A stretch of DNA of 32,910 nucleotides from Actinomadura soli (GTDB taxonomy: Bacteria > Actinomycetota > Actinomycetes > Streptosporangiales > Streptosporangiaceae), in the NCBI RefSeq assembly GCF_005889715.1, contig NZ_VCKW01000074.1, forward strand, positions 1-32,910. Direction: 5' to 3'. Position 1 is the stretch's first letter; every line of letters starts with the position of its first letter. Both the position numbers and the translations under genes were made by a program. This document shows positions 16,289 through 23,804 of the stretch, in pieces. A model generated the notes under the pieces. The model ran no database searches and was not told the origin of the DNA. It worked only from the letters and a program-made list of their open reading frames with translations.

Positions 16289-16938
16289 GCGAGCTGACAT
16301 TGCTGATCGGCGAGGACGAGCTGCGCTGCCGCCCCCGGCACCTCATCATCGCCGGATACACGGGAAGGAACGAGGCGGCGACCCGCGCCCACATCGAGGA
16401 GCTCGCCGCGATCGGGGTCCCCGAGCCCCCGACCGTCCCCGCTTTCTACCCGCTCGACCCCGGCCTGCTGACCGTCGATCCCGCGATCACGGTGGCCGGC
16501 GCCAACACCTCCGGAGAGGTCGAGCCGGTCCTCGTCCGGCACGCCGGGCGGCACTACCTCGGCGTCGGCTCCGACCACACCGACCGCGACATCGAACGGA
16601 CCGACGTCGCGGCCGCGAAGGCCGCCTGCCCGAAACCCGTCGGTCACCGGTTCGTGGAACTGCCCAAGGACGACGCCTGGGACGGCGTCCGTGTGGAATG
16701 CAGCATCGACGGCCGTCCCTATCAGTCCGGCACCCTCGCGGAGCTGCGCACCCCCACCGATCTGCTGGATCGGCTCGCCGCGGAGTTCGTCGACCTGGAC
16801 GGCGACCTGGTCGTCTTCGCCGGAACTCTGCCCCTGCTGGACGGCGGGTTCGTCCCCGGCCGCCGCTGGCGCCTCTCCCTCACGATCGACGGCACCACCC
16901 TGACCTGTGACTACAAGACAGAACGGAGGGCTCAGTGA
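16285..16938 (+). CDS. DUF2848 family protein
   Basis: A 217-residue protein that I recognise as DUF2848, a family without an assigned reaction. Visible features are HLIIAGYTGRNEAA near residue 20, FYPLDPGLLT near 55, GVGSDHTDRDIE near 95 with several acidic residues and a histidine, and a C-terminal FAGTLPLLDGGFVPG followed by a beta-hairpin. The last pattern and the clustered acids are reminiscent of fumarylacetoacetate-hydrolase-like folds, but this is weak inference. Both ends overlap neighbours, so its stoichiometry is likely tied to the amidase and the monooxygenase. The tight coupling argues for a step in the same pathway, possibly C-C or C-N bond hydrolysis of the ring-opened product. 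Confidence 0.8.
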   Translation: MSELTLLIGEDELRCRPRHLIIAGYTGRNEAATRAHIEELAAIGVPEPPTVPAFYPLDPGLLTVDPAITVAGANTSGEVEPVLVRHAGRHYLGVGSDHTDRDIERTDVAAAKAACPKPVGHRFVELPKDDAWDGVRVECSIDGRPYQSGTLAELRTPTDLLDRLAAEFVDLDGDLVVFAGTLPLLDGGFVPGRRWRLSLTIDGTTLTCDYKTERRAQ

Positions 16939-18410
16939 TGCGCACGGGAGCCGAGTACCTCACCGCGTTGAAGGACGCACGCGAGATCTACCTCGACGGC
17001 GAGCGCGTCGCGGACGTGACGGACCATCCCGCGTTCGCGCCGATCGCCGCGACGATGGCCGAGCTGTTCGACCTGGCCGCCGACCCGGCCAACAAGATGA
17101 CCTGCCACGCGCAGGAGACCGGCGCGGAGGCGAACCTGGTCTTCACGATTCCGCGTAGCCGCGACGACCTGGCCGCGCGGCGGCACGCGATCGAGACGTG
17201 GGCGCGGCACACCCACGGCTGGGTGGGACGCAGCCCCGACCACGTCGGCTCGTTCCTCGCGGCGTTCGCCTCGTCCCCCGAGTCGTTCACCACCGGACGG
17301 CGCGACCTTTCGGCGAGCGTGACCGGCTACCACCGCCGGCTCCTGGCCGAGGACCTGTACGTCTCGTACGCGATCATCCCGCCGCAGGTGTCGCGGGCGA
17401 CGACCGCGCACGCCTGGGAGGGCGACTTCATCCAGGCCGGCGTCGTCGAGGAGCGTCCGGACGGGATCGTGGTGCGCGGCGCGCAGATGCTCGCCACCGG
17501 CGCCGCCGTCGCCGACGAGATCTTCATCTCCTGCATCAAACCGCTGACGCCGGACGACCGCGACTTCGCGGTCGGGTTCACGGTCCCGGTCTCGGCGGAC
17601 GGGCTGAAGCTGTACTGCCGCCGCCCGTACGCGACCACCGGCAGCCCCTACGACTACCCGCTGTCCACGCGCTACGACGAGACCGACGCGCTCGTCGTCC
17701 TGGACGACGTCTTCGTGCCCTGGGAGCGGGTGTTCGTCGACCGGGACGTGGACGGCCTGCGCCGCCAGTTCTTCACCACCGGCGCGCACGTCCTCGGCAA
17801 CTGGCAGGCCCAGATCCGGTTCACCGTGAAACTGCGCTTCATCGCCGGCCTCGCCGGAAAGATCGCCGACGTCAACGGGGTCGGCCGGATCCCCGGCGTC
17901 CAGGAGAAACTCGGCGAACTGGCCGGGCTGGCGTCGCTGGTCGAGTCCGCCGTCCTCGCCGCCGAGTACCGCGCCGCACCCGACGCCAACGGCATGTGGC
18001 GGCCGGACGCCCGCGCCGTCTACGGCGCGATGGGCCTGCAGGCCGAGCTGTACCCGCGCGTCCTGGCGATCCTGCGCGACCTCGCGGGCGGGGGAGTACT
18101 GCAACTGCCGTCCAGCGTCGCCGACCTGCACAACCCCGCGACCCGCGCCGACATCGACCGATACGTCCAGTCGCCCGGGGTCGAGGCCGTCGAGCGGGTG
18201 AAGCTGTTCAAGCTCGTCTGGGACGCGATCGGATCAGAGTTCGCGGGCCGCCACCACCAATACGAGATGTTCTACGCCGGCGCCCCGTTCGTCGCGAAGG
18301 GCTACGCCTACCGGAACTTCGGCTACGACCAGGCCATCGCGGACGTCGACGCCTTTCTGGCCGGCTACACCGACACCGGCAAGACCGGAACCGGCGCCTC
18401 CGCCGCCTGA
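16938..18410 (+). CDS. HpaB-type FADH2-dependent aromatic monooxygenase
   Basis: A 490-residue member of the 4-hydroxyphenylacetate 3-hydroxylase (HpaB) family, the oxygenase of a two-component flavin system. It has RTGAEYLTALKDAREIYLDG at the start, GWVGRSPDHV near 95, IIPPQVSR near 150, VRGAQMLATGAAVADE near 180, and GSEFAGRHHQYEMFYAG near 440, all family landmarks. ATG 16938 sits eight bases after GGAGG; the GTG at 16935 is an alternative. Reduced flavin should come from the flavin reductase three genes downstream in this cluster. Family members hydroxylate phenols, dehalogenate or remove nitro groups, so the substrate is probably an aromatic or heteroaromatic hydroxy compound; the sequence alone does not say which. 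Confidence 0.93.
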   Translation: MRTGAEYLTALKDAREIYLDGERVADVTDHPAFAPIAATMAELFDLAADPANKMTCHAQETGAEANLVFTIPRSRDDLAARRHAIETWARHTHGWVGRSPDHVGSFLAAFASSPESFTTGRRDLSASVTGYHRRLLAEDLYVSYAIIPPQVSRATTAHAWEGDFIQAGVVEERPDGIVVRGAQMLATGAAVADEIFISCIKPLTPDDRDFAVGFTVPVSADGLKLYCRRPYATTGSPYDYPLSTRYDETDALVVLDDVFVPWERVFVDRDVDGLRRQFFTTGAHVLGNWQAQIRFTVKLRFIAGLAGKIADVNGVGRIPGVQEKLGELAGLASLVESAVLAAEYRAAPDANGMWRPDARAVYGAMGLQAELYPRVLAILRDLAGGGVLQLPSSVADLHNPATRADIDRYVQSPGVEAVERVKLFKLVWDAIGSEFAGRHHQYEMFYAGAPFVAKGYAYRNFGYDQAIADVDAFLAGYTDTGKTGTGASAA

Positions 18411-18427
18411 CCCGCCTGGAGATCACC

Positions 18428-18775
18428 ATGGCCAAACCCGAACACGAGTTCTTCCCCGCCGGCAAGATCGGCTTCACACCGTGCGAGGGGGACGTCCCAC
18501 AGCTCACCGAGCGCATCCTCGCCGCGGACGCCGTGTCCGGCGTCGCGACCCGGATGCTGCGCTTCGAACCCGGCACCGACACCACCCCCAACGGCGTCCA
18601 GACGCACGACTTCTGGGAGGAGGTCTACATCCTTCAAGGATCGATCACCGACCTGCGGCTCGGGGAGACGTTCACCCCCGGGATGTACGCCTGCCGCCCA
18701 CCTGGCATGGAACACGGGCCGTGGCGCAGCGACGACGGATGCCTCACTTTCGAGGTCCGCTACCGCGTCCAATGA
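18428..18775 (+). CDS. small cupin-domain protein
   Basis: A 115-residue single-domain cupin. Motif 1 is THDFWEEVYILQGSI, with His and Glu metal ligands, and motif 2 is PPGMEHGPW, with the third His ligand. GGAG lies eight bases before ATG 18428, 17 bases after the monooxygenase stop. Small cupins of this kind act as ring-cleavage or decarboxylating metal enzymes, as isomerases, or as ligand sensors. Placed between the oxygenase and its reductase, it may process the hydroxylated product (inference). It is complete and has no signal peptide. Confidence 0.88.
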   Translation: MAKPEHEFFPAGKIGFTPCEGDVPQLTERILAADAVSGVATRMLRFEPGTDTTPNGVQTHDFWEEVYILQGSITDLRLGETFTPGMYACRPPGMEHGPWRSDDGCLTFEVRYRVQ

Positions 18776-18797
18776 GCGCCTATCGAAAGGCACCGCC

Positions 18798-19331
18798 ATG
18801 TCCGCAATCGCAGGCCCCATGGGCCGTGTCGTAGATCCGGCGAGGATGCGCCGCGTGATGGGCCGCTTCGCCACCGGGGTCGCCGTCATCACCGCACTGG
18901 ACGAGCGCGGCGACCCGCACGGGATGACCCTCAACTCACTGACTTCGGTCTCCCTGGAACCGCCGATCCTGCTCGTTTGCTTCAGCACCCGCGCCCGCAC
19001 CGCCGTCGCGGTCGCCGAGTCCGGACGGTTCGCGGTCTCGATCCTCGCCGCCCGCCAGGAACCCATCGCGCTGCGGTTCGCCGGACGCGGCGAGGACCAC
19101 TTCGCCGGCCTGCCGCTGACCTACGGCGACCACGACGTCCCGGTCGTCCCGGACGCGCTCGCGCACCTCGAATGCACCGTCGACCGCAGTGTCACGGCCG
19201 GCGACCACGTCGTGGTGTTCGGCGCCGTGGAACGAACCTGCGACCGGGACGGCCCGCCGCTGGCCTTCCTCGGCGGCCGCTTCGGCGACTTCACCGGCAG
19301 AGGCCACCAGCCCCAATCCTGGTTCTTCTGA
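18798..19331 (+). CDS. flavin reductase, HpaC-like
   Basis: A 177-residue NAD(P)H:flavin oxidoreductase domain protein. The family pattern is clear: MRRVMGRFATGVAVITA near residue 18, HGMTLNSLTSVSLEPP near 45, LLVCFSTRARTA near 65, and the closing GRFGDF. It should supply FADH2 to the HpaB-type oxygenase upstream, making a complete two-component monooxygenase. The start has GAAAGG upstream. It is the last gene of the operon; only gene fragments follow it. Confidence 0.92.
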   Translation: MSAIAGPMGRVVDPARMRRVMGRFATGVAVITALDERGDPHGMTLNSLTSVSLEPPILLVCFSTRARTAVAVAESGRFAVSILAARQEPIALRFAGRGEDHFAGLPLTYGDHDVPVVPDALAHLECTVDRSVTAGDHVVVFGAVERTCDRDGPPLAFLGGRFGDFTGRGHQPQSWFF

Positions 19332-20230
19332 CCGAGTACCTCCCCGCCTTCGTCCACCCAACCACTCCCGGCGACCTGGGTGCCAAACTCCTCGACGGCG
19401 AAGACGCCGTCGGCGGCGGCGAACTTCCGCTCCACGGTCGGCGCGGCCATCAGCGCGACCATGTCACCGATGCTGCCAAGTTTGGAGCCTCGGCTCTGAG
19501 ATGCCGACGATGGTCACTGGCACGCGTGGCCCGAACCTTGATCGTCTTATCGCTGGCCATGGAGAGATCTTTCCCGGTTCGGCGTCATGGCGGCTGGCCC
19601 GGCTCGTCGGAGGAGGTGGCCGAGGCGGCGAGTAGGGGAGTGCCAGTGACGGGTGCAGCAGGTGCGGTGCGCCGGCAGGACGCTGCCGCGTTCGGGGATC
19701 GGATCGGTCGGGCAAGGTGGATGACCCGGCGGCCGTCCTCGTGGGCGGGCATCCGCCCGCCGTGGTGGTCCCGGCTCACCGAGAGGATCGTGCGGGCGCG
19801 GCGAGTTCCGCGCCCCTTCTACCGTCCACCGGGCCGTCAGGCCGGCTCCACCGTCGGCAACGACGACGTGTCCAGGGCCACCGCCAGGACTTCCCGCCAG
19901 CGGCGCAGCCGAAGCGCGCAACCCGCGAGCAGTGATACGACTGACCAGCTCACGCGCGTGGTCGAGGGCCTGTCCGGACGGTTCATCGCCGCTGGGCCGA
20001 ACTGCCTTCTGAGGAAGATGGGGCGTCATGGCAGTACTCCACCGGTCGAGCTCGTCGGTGAACACCACGAGCCGCTTGGCCTTCCCCTTCAATACGGCCT
20101 TGACGAGGTCGTTGAACCCGCTTCGCGAACTGGTCTGACCGATCGCAAGGAGGGCGCCGAAGGCCAGCGACTGCCAGTCTGCCTTGGCCCAACCCGCATT
20201 ATTGAGTTTGGTGTCGACCTGCTCGTTCTC
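19332..20230. other. 900-base gap holding unassigned gene fragments
   Basis: No intact gene is visible. Two - strand stretches look coding by codon use. From about 19500 down to 19335, a stretch including MVALMAAPTVERKFAAADG and EEFGTQVAGSGWVDEGGE is cut off by the end of the flavin reductase. From 20230 down to about 20010, a stretch continues in frame directly after the phosphotransferase stop, with WAKADWQSLAFGALLAIGQ and LVVFTDELDRW. I recognise neither. Between them the frames are Arg/Pro-rich and unconvincing. The region is best read as debris of at least two lost genes. Confidence 0.5.
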
Positions 20231-21325
20231 TCATATCCCGGCGGCGCTCGCTGCCTCGTCGGCTTTGGCGATCAACGACTCGATCTCCTCTTGGGTAGGG
20301 GTACCGGTCTCGGATCTGTTGTGCGGTTCCTCGAGCGCGCGACGCAGCACGCCGACGCCGATGATCGCGATTTTCCACAGGCCGAGTGCATGCCAGAATC
20401 CCAACGTGGCCGCATCGCGCCCGGTGTGCCGCAGGTAGGCGTGGACGAGCTCCTCACGGGTGGGAAAGCCCGGCAGGATCGAAGGCGAGGGGCCGCCCAA
20501 GCTCGGCTCGCCGTGTTCTGACCAGTACGCGAGCATGGTGCCCACGTCGGCCATCGGATCCCCGAGCGTGCACAGTTCCCAGTCGAGTACGGCGACGATG
20601 TCGCCGTACCTGCCGGAAGTGACCACATTGCGGAGGTGGAAGTCGCCGTGCACCAGAGTCAGCTCCTGCTGGACCGGAGCGGAGACCTGCAGGCGTTCGG
20701 TCAGCGCATCCAGGTGCGGCATCTCGCGCGTCTTCGACCTCTCCCATTGAAGTGACCATCGTTTGAGCTGGCGCTGTGCGTACGGTTTGTGACTGGCGAT
20801 GTCGCCGAGTCCGGTCTTGTCGAGGTCGACGGCGTGGATCCTCGCCAGAGTTCTGGCCAGCGACGATCCGATGGCGCGGCGTCGTCGGAGACTGAGTGCC
20901 TCGGCGATGGACATCCGGTCAACGACCAGGCCGTCGACGAACTCCATCAGGACATGTGGAACATCCCGGTGGTACCTGACCCCGTGCACTGCCGGCGTCG
21001 GCAGGTCCGTGCCGTGGAGCGCTGACAGGATCCGGGCCTCGCGCGCCACGTTGTGCGCCGAGGCCAGCAGCGGGCCGAGCGGCGGCCGCCGCAGCGCCCA
21101 GCGGCGGCCCTCCGCGTCGGTGACCCGGAAGGTCAGGTTCGACTGCCCGGCGCCGATCCGGTCGAGGCGGACCGGGTCGGTCACCTCGATGCCCAGTGAT
21201 CGGATCCAGCCGAGGACGGTCTGCGCGTCGAGTCCGAAGGCGTCGTCGCCTCCCGTAAGCCGGACCCGGGATCGATCGGGGCCTTGTTCTCCAGCCGGAC
21301 GATCAGGTGTCGGCAACAGTCCCAT
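20231..21325 (-). CDS. phosphotransferase family protein (APH fold, ACAD10/11-like)
   Basis: A 364-residue kinase-fold protein of the aminoglycoside-phosphotransferase superfamily. The glycine-rich N-lobe region is DRIGAGQSNLTFRV (about 56-69), the catalytic loop is VHGDFHLRN (Asp228), and the metal site is LDWE (Asp248). The spacing and the segment GDPMADVGTMLAYW are those of the group related to human ACAD10/11 phosphotransferase domains and found beside fatty-acid and CoA genes in actinobacteria, so antibiotic resistance is unlikely. The hydroxyl substrate is probably a hydroxyacyl-CoA or similar (inference). The neighbouring TetR-controlled CoA operon fits this. It lies downstream of the APC permease on the same strand, 51 bases away. 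Confidence 0.88.
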   Translation of the reverse strand: MGLLPTPDRPAGEQGPDRSRVRLTGGDDAFGLDAQTVLGWIRSLGIEVTDPVRLDRIGAGQSNLTFRVTDAEGRRWALRRPPLGPLLASAHNVAREARILSALHGTDLPTPAVHGVRYHRDVPHVLMEFVDGLVVDRMSIAEALSLRRRRAIGSSLARTLARIHAVDLDKTGLGDIASHKPYAQRQLKRWSLQWERSKTREMPHLDALTERLQVSAPVQQELTLVHGDFHLRNVVTSGRYGDIVAVLDWELCTLGDPMADVGTMLAYWSEHGEPSLGGPSPSILPGFPTREELVHAYLRHTGRDAATLGFWHALGLWKIAIIGVGVLRRALEEPHNRSETGTPTQEEIESLIAKADEAASAAGI

Positions 21326-21376
21326 GAAGACCCCTGGTCAGAAAATCGGTGATGGTTGGTGGCTGCGGCAACAGGC

Positions 21377-22813
21377 TCAGTGGTCGTCCTGCCGAACCTT
21401 CTCGCCGCCCGGCAGGTGGCCGGACGAGGGTGAGGGAACCGCCCGGCGGATGCGACGGCCGTGGAGCAGGCCCCCCGTGGCGGCGATGGCGGTGACGGCG
21501 AGCGAGAGCGAGGTGGAGCGGCGGCTGTCCGGAATGAGAACCAGCGCCACCAAGATGGTGCCCAGCAGCGAGAGCACGACCCAGGTCAGGTAGGGAAAGC
21601 CCCACATCCGGACTTGCAGCGCCTGCTCCGCCCGTTCCCGCCGCAGGCGAGTGCGCCCGCGGTACTGGGTCACCGCGATGCCGATGTACACGACCAGCGC
21701 CAGCGCGCCCGTGGATTCGAGCAGGAACGTGAAGACCGTCGCGGTGGGGAGGAAGTAGTTCGCGATCACCGTGACGAATCCGCCCAGCGAGGCCAGGAGC
21801 ACGGCGAGGACGGGGACGCCGCGGCGGTCCGTCCGCATGGCGATCCTCGGTGCCTCACCGCGGCCGGCGAGCGAGTACAGCATGCGCGAACAGGCGTAGA
21901 TGCCCGAGTTCAGGCAGGACAGCACCGCGGTGAGGACGACCACGTCCATGACCTGCGCGGCCAGCGGGATGCCGAGGTGGTCCAGGACGGCCACGAACGG
22001 ACTCTCGGTGACATCGGACGAACTGGTCGGGAGCAGCATGACGATCACGGTGACCGAGCCGATGTAGAAGATGAGGATGCGCGCGACCACGGAACGCATC
22101 GCGGACCGCACCGCTGCGCGCGGGTTCCGCGCCTCGCCGGCTGCGACGGTGACGACCTCGGTCCCGAAGAAGGAGAAGACGATCGCGAGGACGGCAAGGA
22201 GTACCGCGGTGAATCCGTGCGGAAGGAAGCCGCCGTTGTGGAGGAGGTTCGTGAGGCCCGGCGCTGGGCGGCCCGGGAACCAGCCGAGCAGGGCGACCGC
22301 GCCCAGCGCGAGGAAGGCGACGATCGTGAAAACCTTGATAGAGGCGAACCAGAACTCCACCTCGCCGAAGGCGCGCACCGTGATGAGGTTGAGCGCGGTC
22401 AGCACGATCATGAAGGTGAGGGCGGCCAGCCAGGGCGGCACGCCCGGGACCGTTCTATGCGCGATCGCCGCCGCGGCCGTCGCCTCGAACCCGACGGTCA
22501 CGCACCACATGTAGGCGTAGATCCACCCCACCGCGAGGCCCGCCCACGGCCCGATCTCCCGGGTGGCGTAGCTGGCGAAGGAGCCGGTCTCGGGTGAGGC
22601 GACCGCGAGTTCGGCGAGCATGCGCATCATCAAGATGACGAGGCCGCCCACGGCGATATAGGCCAGGATCACCCCCGGCCCGGCCGAGTGGATCGCGCTG
22701 CCGCTTCCGACGAAGAGGCCGGCGCCGATGACGCCCCCGATGGCGATCATGCTCATGTGCCGCTGGCCGAGGCGGGCTCTGAGGGGTTGAGGGTCGGTGA
22801 CGGAAGCGCGCAT
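21377..22813 (-). CDS. APC-superfamily amino-acid permease
   Basis: A 478-residue membrane transporter of the amino acid-polyamine-organocation superfamily (AAT/GABA-permease type). The first helix contains the hallmark SMIAIGGVIGAGLFVGSG; about twelve hydrophobic helices follow. Other signs are PETGSFASYATREIGPWAG between helices 2 and 3, FFGTEVVTVAAGEARNP in the helix 6-7 region, and NSGIYACSRMLYSLAGRGEAP near helix 8. I chose ATG 22813, with AAAGGAAC upstream, which gives the normal short cytoplasmic N-terminus. The frame is open for 35 more codons, but these run over the promoter and operator. It would import an amino acid or amine by proton symport and is divergent from the TetR gene. 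Confidence 0.92.
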   Translation of the reverse strand: MRASVTDPQPLRARLGQRHMSMIAIGGVIGAGLFVGSGSAIHSAGPGVILAYIAVGGLVILMMRMLAELAVASPETGSFASYATREIGPWAGLAVGWIYAYMWCVTVGFEATAAAAIAHRTVPGVPPWLAALTFMIVLTALNLITVRAFGEVEFWFASIKVFTIVAFLALGAVALLGWFPGRPAPGLTNLLHNGGFLPHGFTAVLLAVLAIVFSFFGTEVVTVAAGEARNPRAAVRSAMRSVVARILIFYIGSVTVIVMLLPTSSSDVTESPFVAVLDHLGIPLAAQVMDVVVLTAVLSCLNSGIYACSRMLYSLAGRGEAPRIAMRTDRRGVPVLAVLLASLGGFVTVIANYFLPTATVFTFLLESTGALALVVYIGIAVTQYRGRTRLRRERAEQALQVRMWGFPYLTWVVLSLLGTILVALVLIPDSRRSTSLSLAVTAIAATGGLLHGRRIRRAVPSPSSGHLPGGEKVRQDDH

Positions 22814-22872
22814 CGCGGTTCCTTTCCCACGCTTCGATGAACGGGAGGAGGTGAAAGGTAGCCAATTGCCAA

Positions 22873-22888
22873 CCAATCGATCGATTGG
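22873..22888. promoter_or_regulatory. TetR operator 1, perfect 16-bp palindrome
   Basis: CCAATCGATCGATTGG is perfectly symmetric. It lies just downstream of the predicted permease start of transcription (on the - strand), where a bound repressor would block it. A copy with one change sits before the TetR gene at 23014-23029. Confidence 0.75.
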
Positions 22889-22899
22889 CTCACGGACGG

Positions 22900-22928
22900 A
22901 CGATAAGCCACGTGCCATCGAAGTTCAA
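22900..22928 (-). promoter_or_regulatory. promoter for the APC permease
   Basis: On the - strand TTGAAC (22928-22923) and TATCGT (22905-22900) are separated by 17 bases, a good sigma-70-like arrangement for an actinomycete. Operator 1 begins about 12 bases further downstream. Confidence 0.5.
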
Positions 22929-22973
22929 GACCCGAATCCCTGTGACCTGCAAAATTAGGCGAATGGAGGAGTG

Positions 22974-23001
22974 TTGACGGTACGGGACGCCAAGTGATAG
23001 G
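22974..23001 (+). promoter_or_regulatory. possible promoter for the TetR gene
   Basis: TTGACG at 22974-22979 is a strong -35 match. The -10 is weaker: GATAGG at 22996-23001 with a 16-base spacer. Operator 2 lies directly downstream, which supports this position. Confidence 0.4.
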
Positions 23002-23013
23002 CATGACATCTCA

Positions 23014-23029
23014 CCGATCGATCGATTGG
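23014..23029. promoter_or_regulatory. TetR operator 2, near-perfect palindrome
   Basis: CCGATCGATCGATTGG differs from operator 1 by one base. It ends ten bases before the TetR start codon, so binding would silence the regulator's own gene and probably the CoA operon behind it. Confidence 0.75.
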
Positions 23030-23039
23030 GAAGCAGGAC

Positions 23040-23702
23040 ATGTCAAGTCTCGAACGCATCTGTCAGGTCGCGGTGCGGCTCTTCGCCGAGCGGGGGTACG
23101 CAGCGACCGGCATACGGGACATCGGCCGTGCCGCGGGACTCAACCCGGCGACGCTGTACCACTACGCGGGCGGCAAGGAGGAGTTGCTGGTCGACATCAT
23201 GCGCACCGGACTGGAGGAGCTGCTGCGGGTCGGGCGCGAGGCCGTGGCGCACAGCGCCGACCCCGCCGTCCAACTGGCCCGTCTCGTGCTTGCCCACGTC
23301 GCTACGGAGGCCCTCAACCCGTTGACGTCCCGCGTGGTCGACCGGGAGGTGCAGTCGCTGACCGGCGGCAACCGCACGAAGATCATGAATTTGCGTGACG
23401 ACTACGAGTCCCTCGTCGAGCGGGCACTCGAACGAGGCGCACGTACCGGGGCGTTTGAGATCACCGACGTGCGGATCGTCCGGCTGGCGCTTCTCGAAAT
23501 GTGTAACGGGGTGGCGATCTGGTACCGCGGCGATGGCCGGCTGTCGGTCGCCGAACTTCAGGACCGCTTCGTCGAGCTGGCGTGCCGCATGGTGGGTGCC
23601 CGCCTGATCTCCCGCGAGGAGTACGGGCCGCAGCTCACCACGGTGCGGCTTGCGTCCGAACCTCCAAGCGAGGACCTCTCGGGGGCCGCCTCCCAGGGGT
23701 GA
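23040..23702 (+). CDS. TetR-family transcriptional repressor
   Basis: A 220-residue regulator. The N-terminal helix-turn-helix (about residues 5-50) includes VRLFAERGYAATGIRDIGRAAGLNPATLYHYAGGKEELL. The C-terminal ligand domain is all-helical, with a conserved-looking VERALERGARTGAFEITD; together these resemble KstR2-type regulators of CoA-linked catabolism. The ATG at 23040 follows AGCAGG. The gene is divergent from the APC permease, and two matching palindromes lie between them. The CoA-ligase operon begins 102 bases downstream on the same strand, so one repressor likely controls uptake and breakdown together, released by an acyl-CoA intermediate (inference from the KstR2 type). Confidence 0.92.
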   Translation: MSSLERICQVAVRLFAERGYAATGIRDIGRAAGLNPATLYHYAGGKEELLVDIMRTGLEELLRVGREAVAHSADPAVQLARLVLAHVATEALNPLTSRVVDREVQSLTGGNRTKIMNLRDDYESLVERALERGARTGAFEITDVRIVRLALLEMCNGVAIWYRGDGRLSVAELQDRFVELACRMVGARLISREEYGPQLTTVRLASEPPSEDLSGAASQG

Positions 23703-23804
23703 TCGGCGTCGACCGCCGACATCGGTCGCCGGTCGCCGCGGCGGGCCGGTCGCACGCGCCCTCGAAGATCGAGGGCCGGAGTTCAACGGAACGGAGCTGA
23801 CCGC

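Noticed and set aside
17198-18427. Long + strand frame within the HpaB gene leading into the cupin
   Set aside because: Only the part from ATG 18428 encodes a recognisable protein; the rest is an Arg-rich shadow of the monooxygenase.
21461-22597. 378-codon + strand frame opposite the APC permease
   Set aside because: Made of charged repeats such as Gly-Glu-Asp-Arg; it is the antisense of a membrane protein gene.
23759-23775. Hairpin CCCTCG-AAGAT-CGAGGG between the TetR and ligase genes
   Set aside because: Six-base stem without a T-run, 46 to 30 bases before the ligase start; too weak to call a terminator, and chance occurrence is likely in this GC content.
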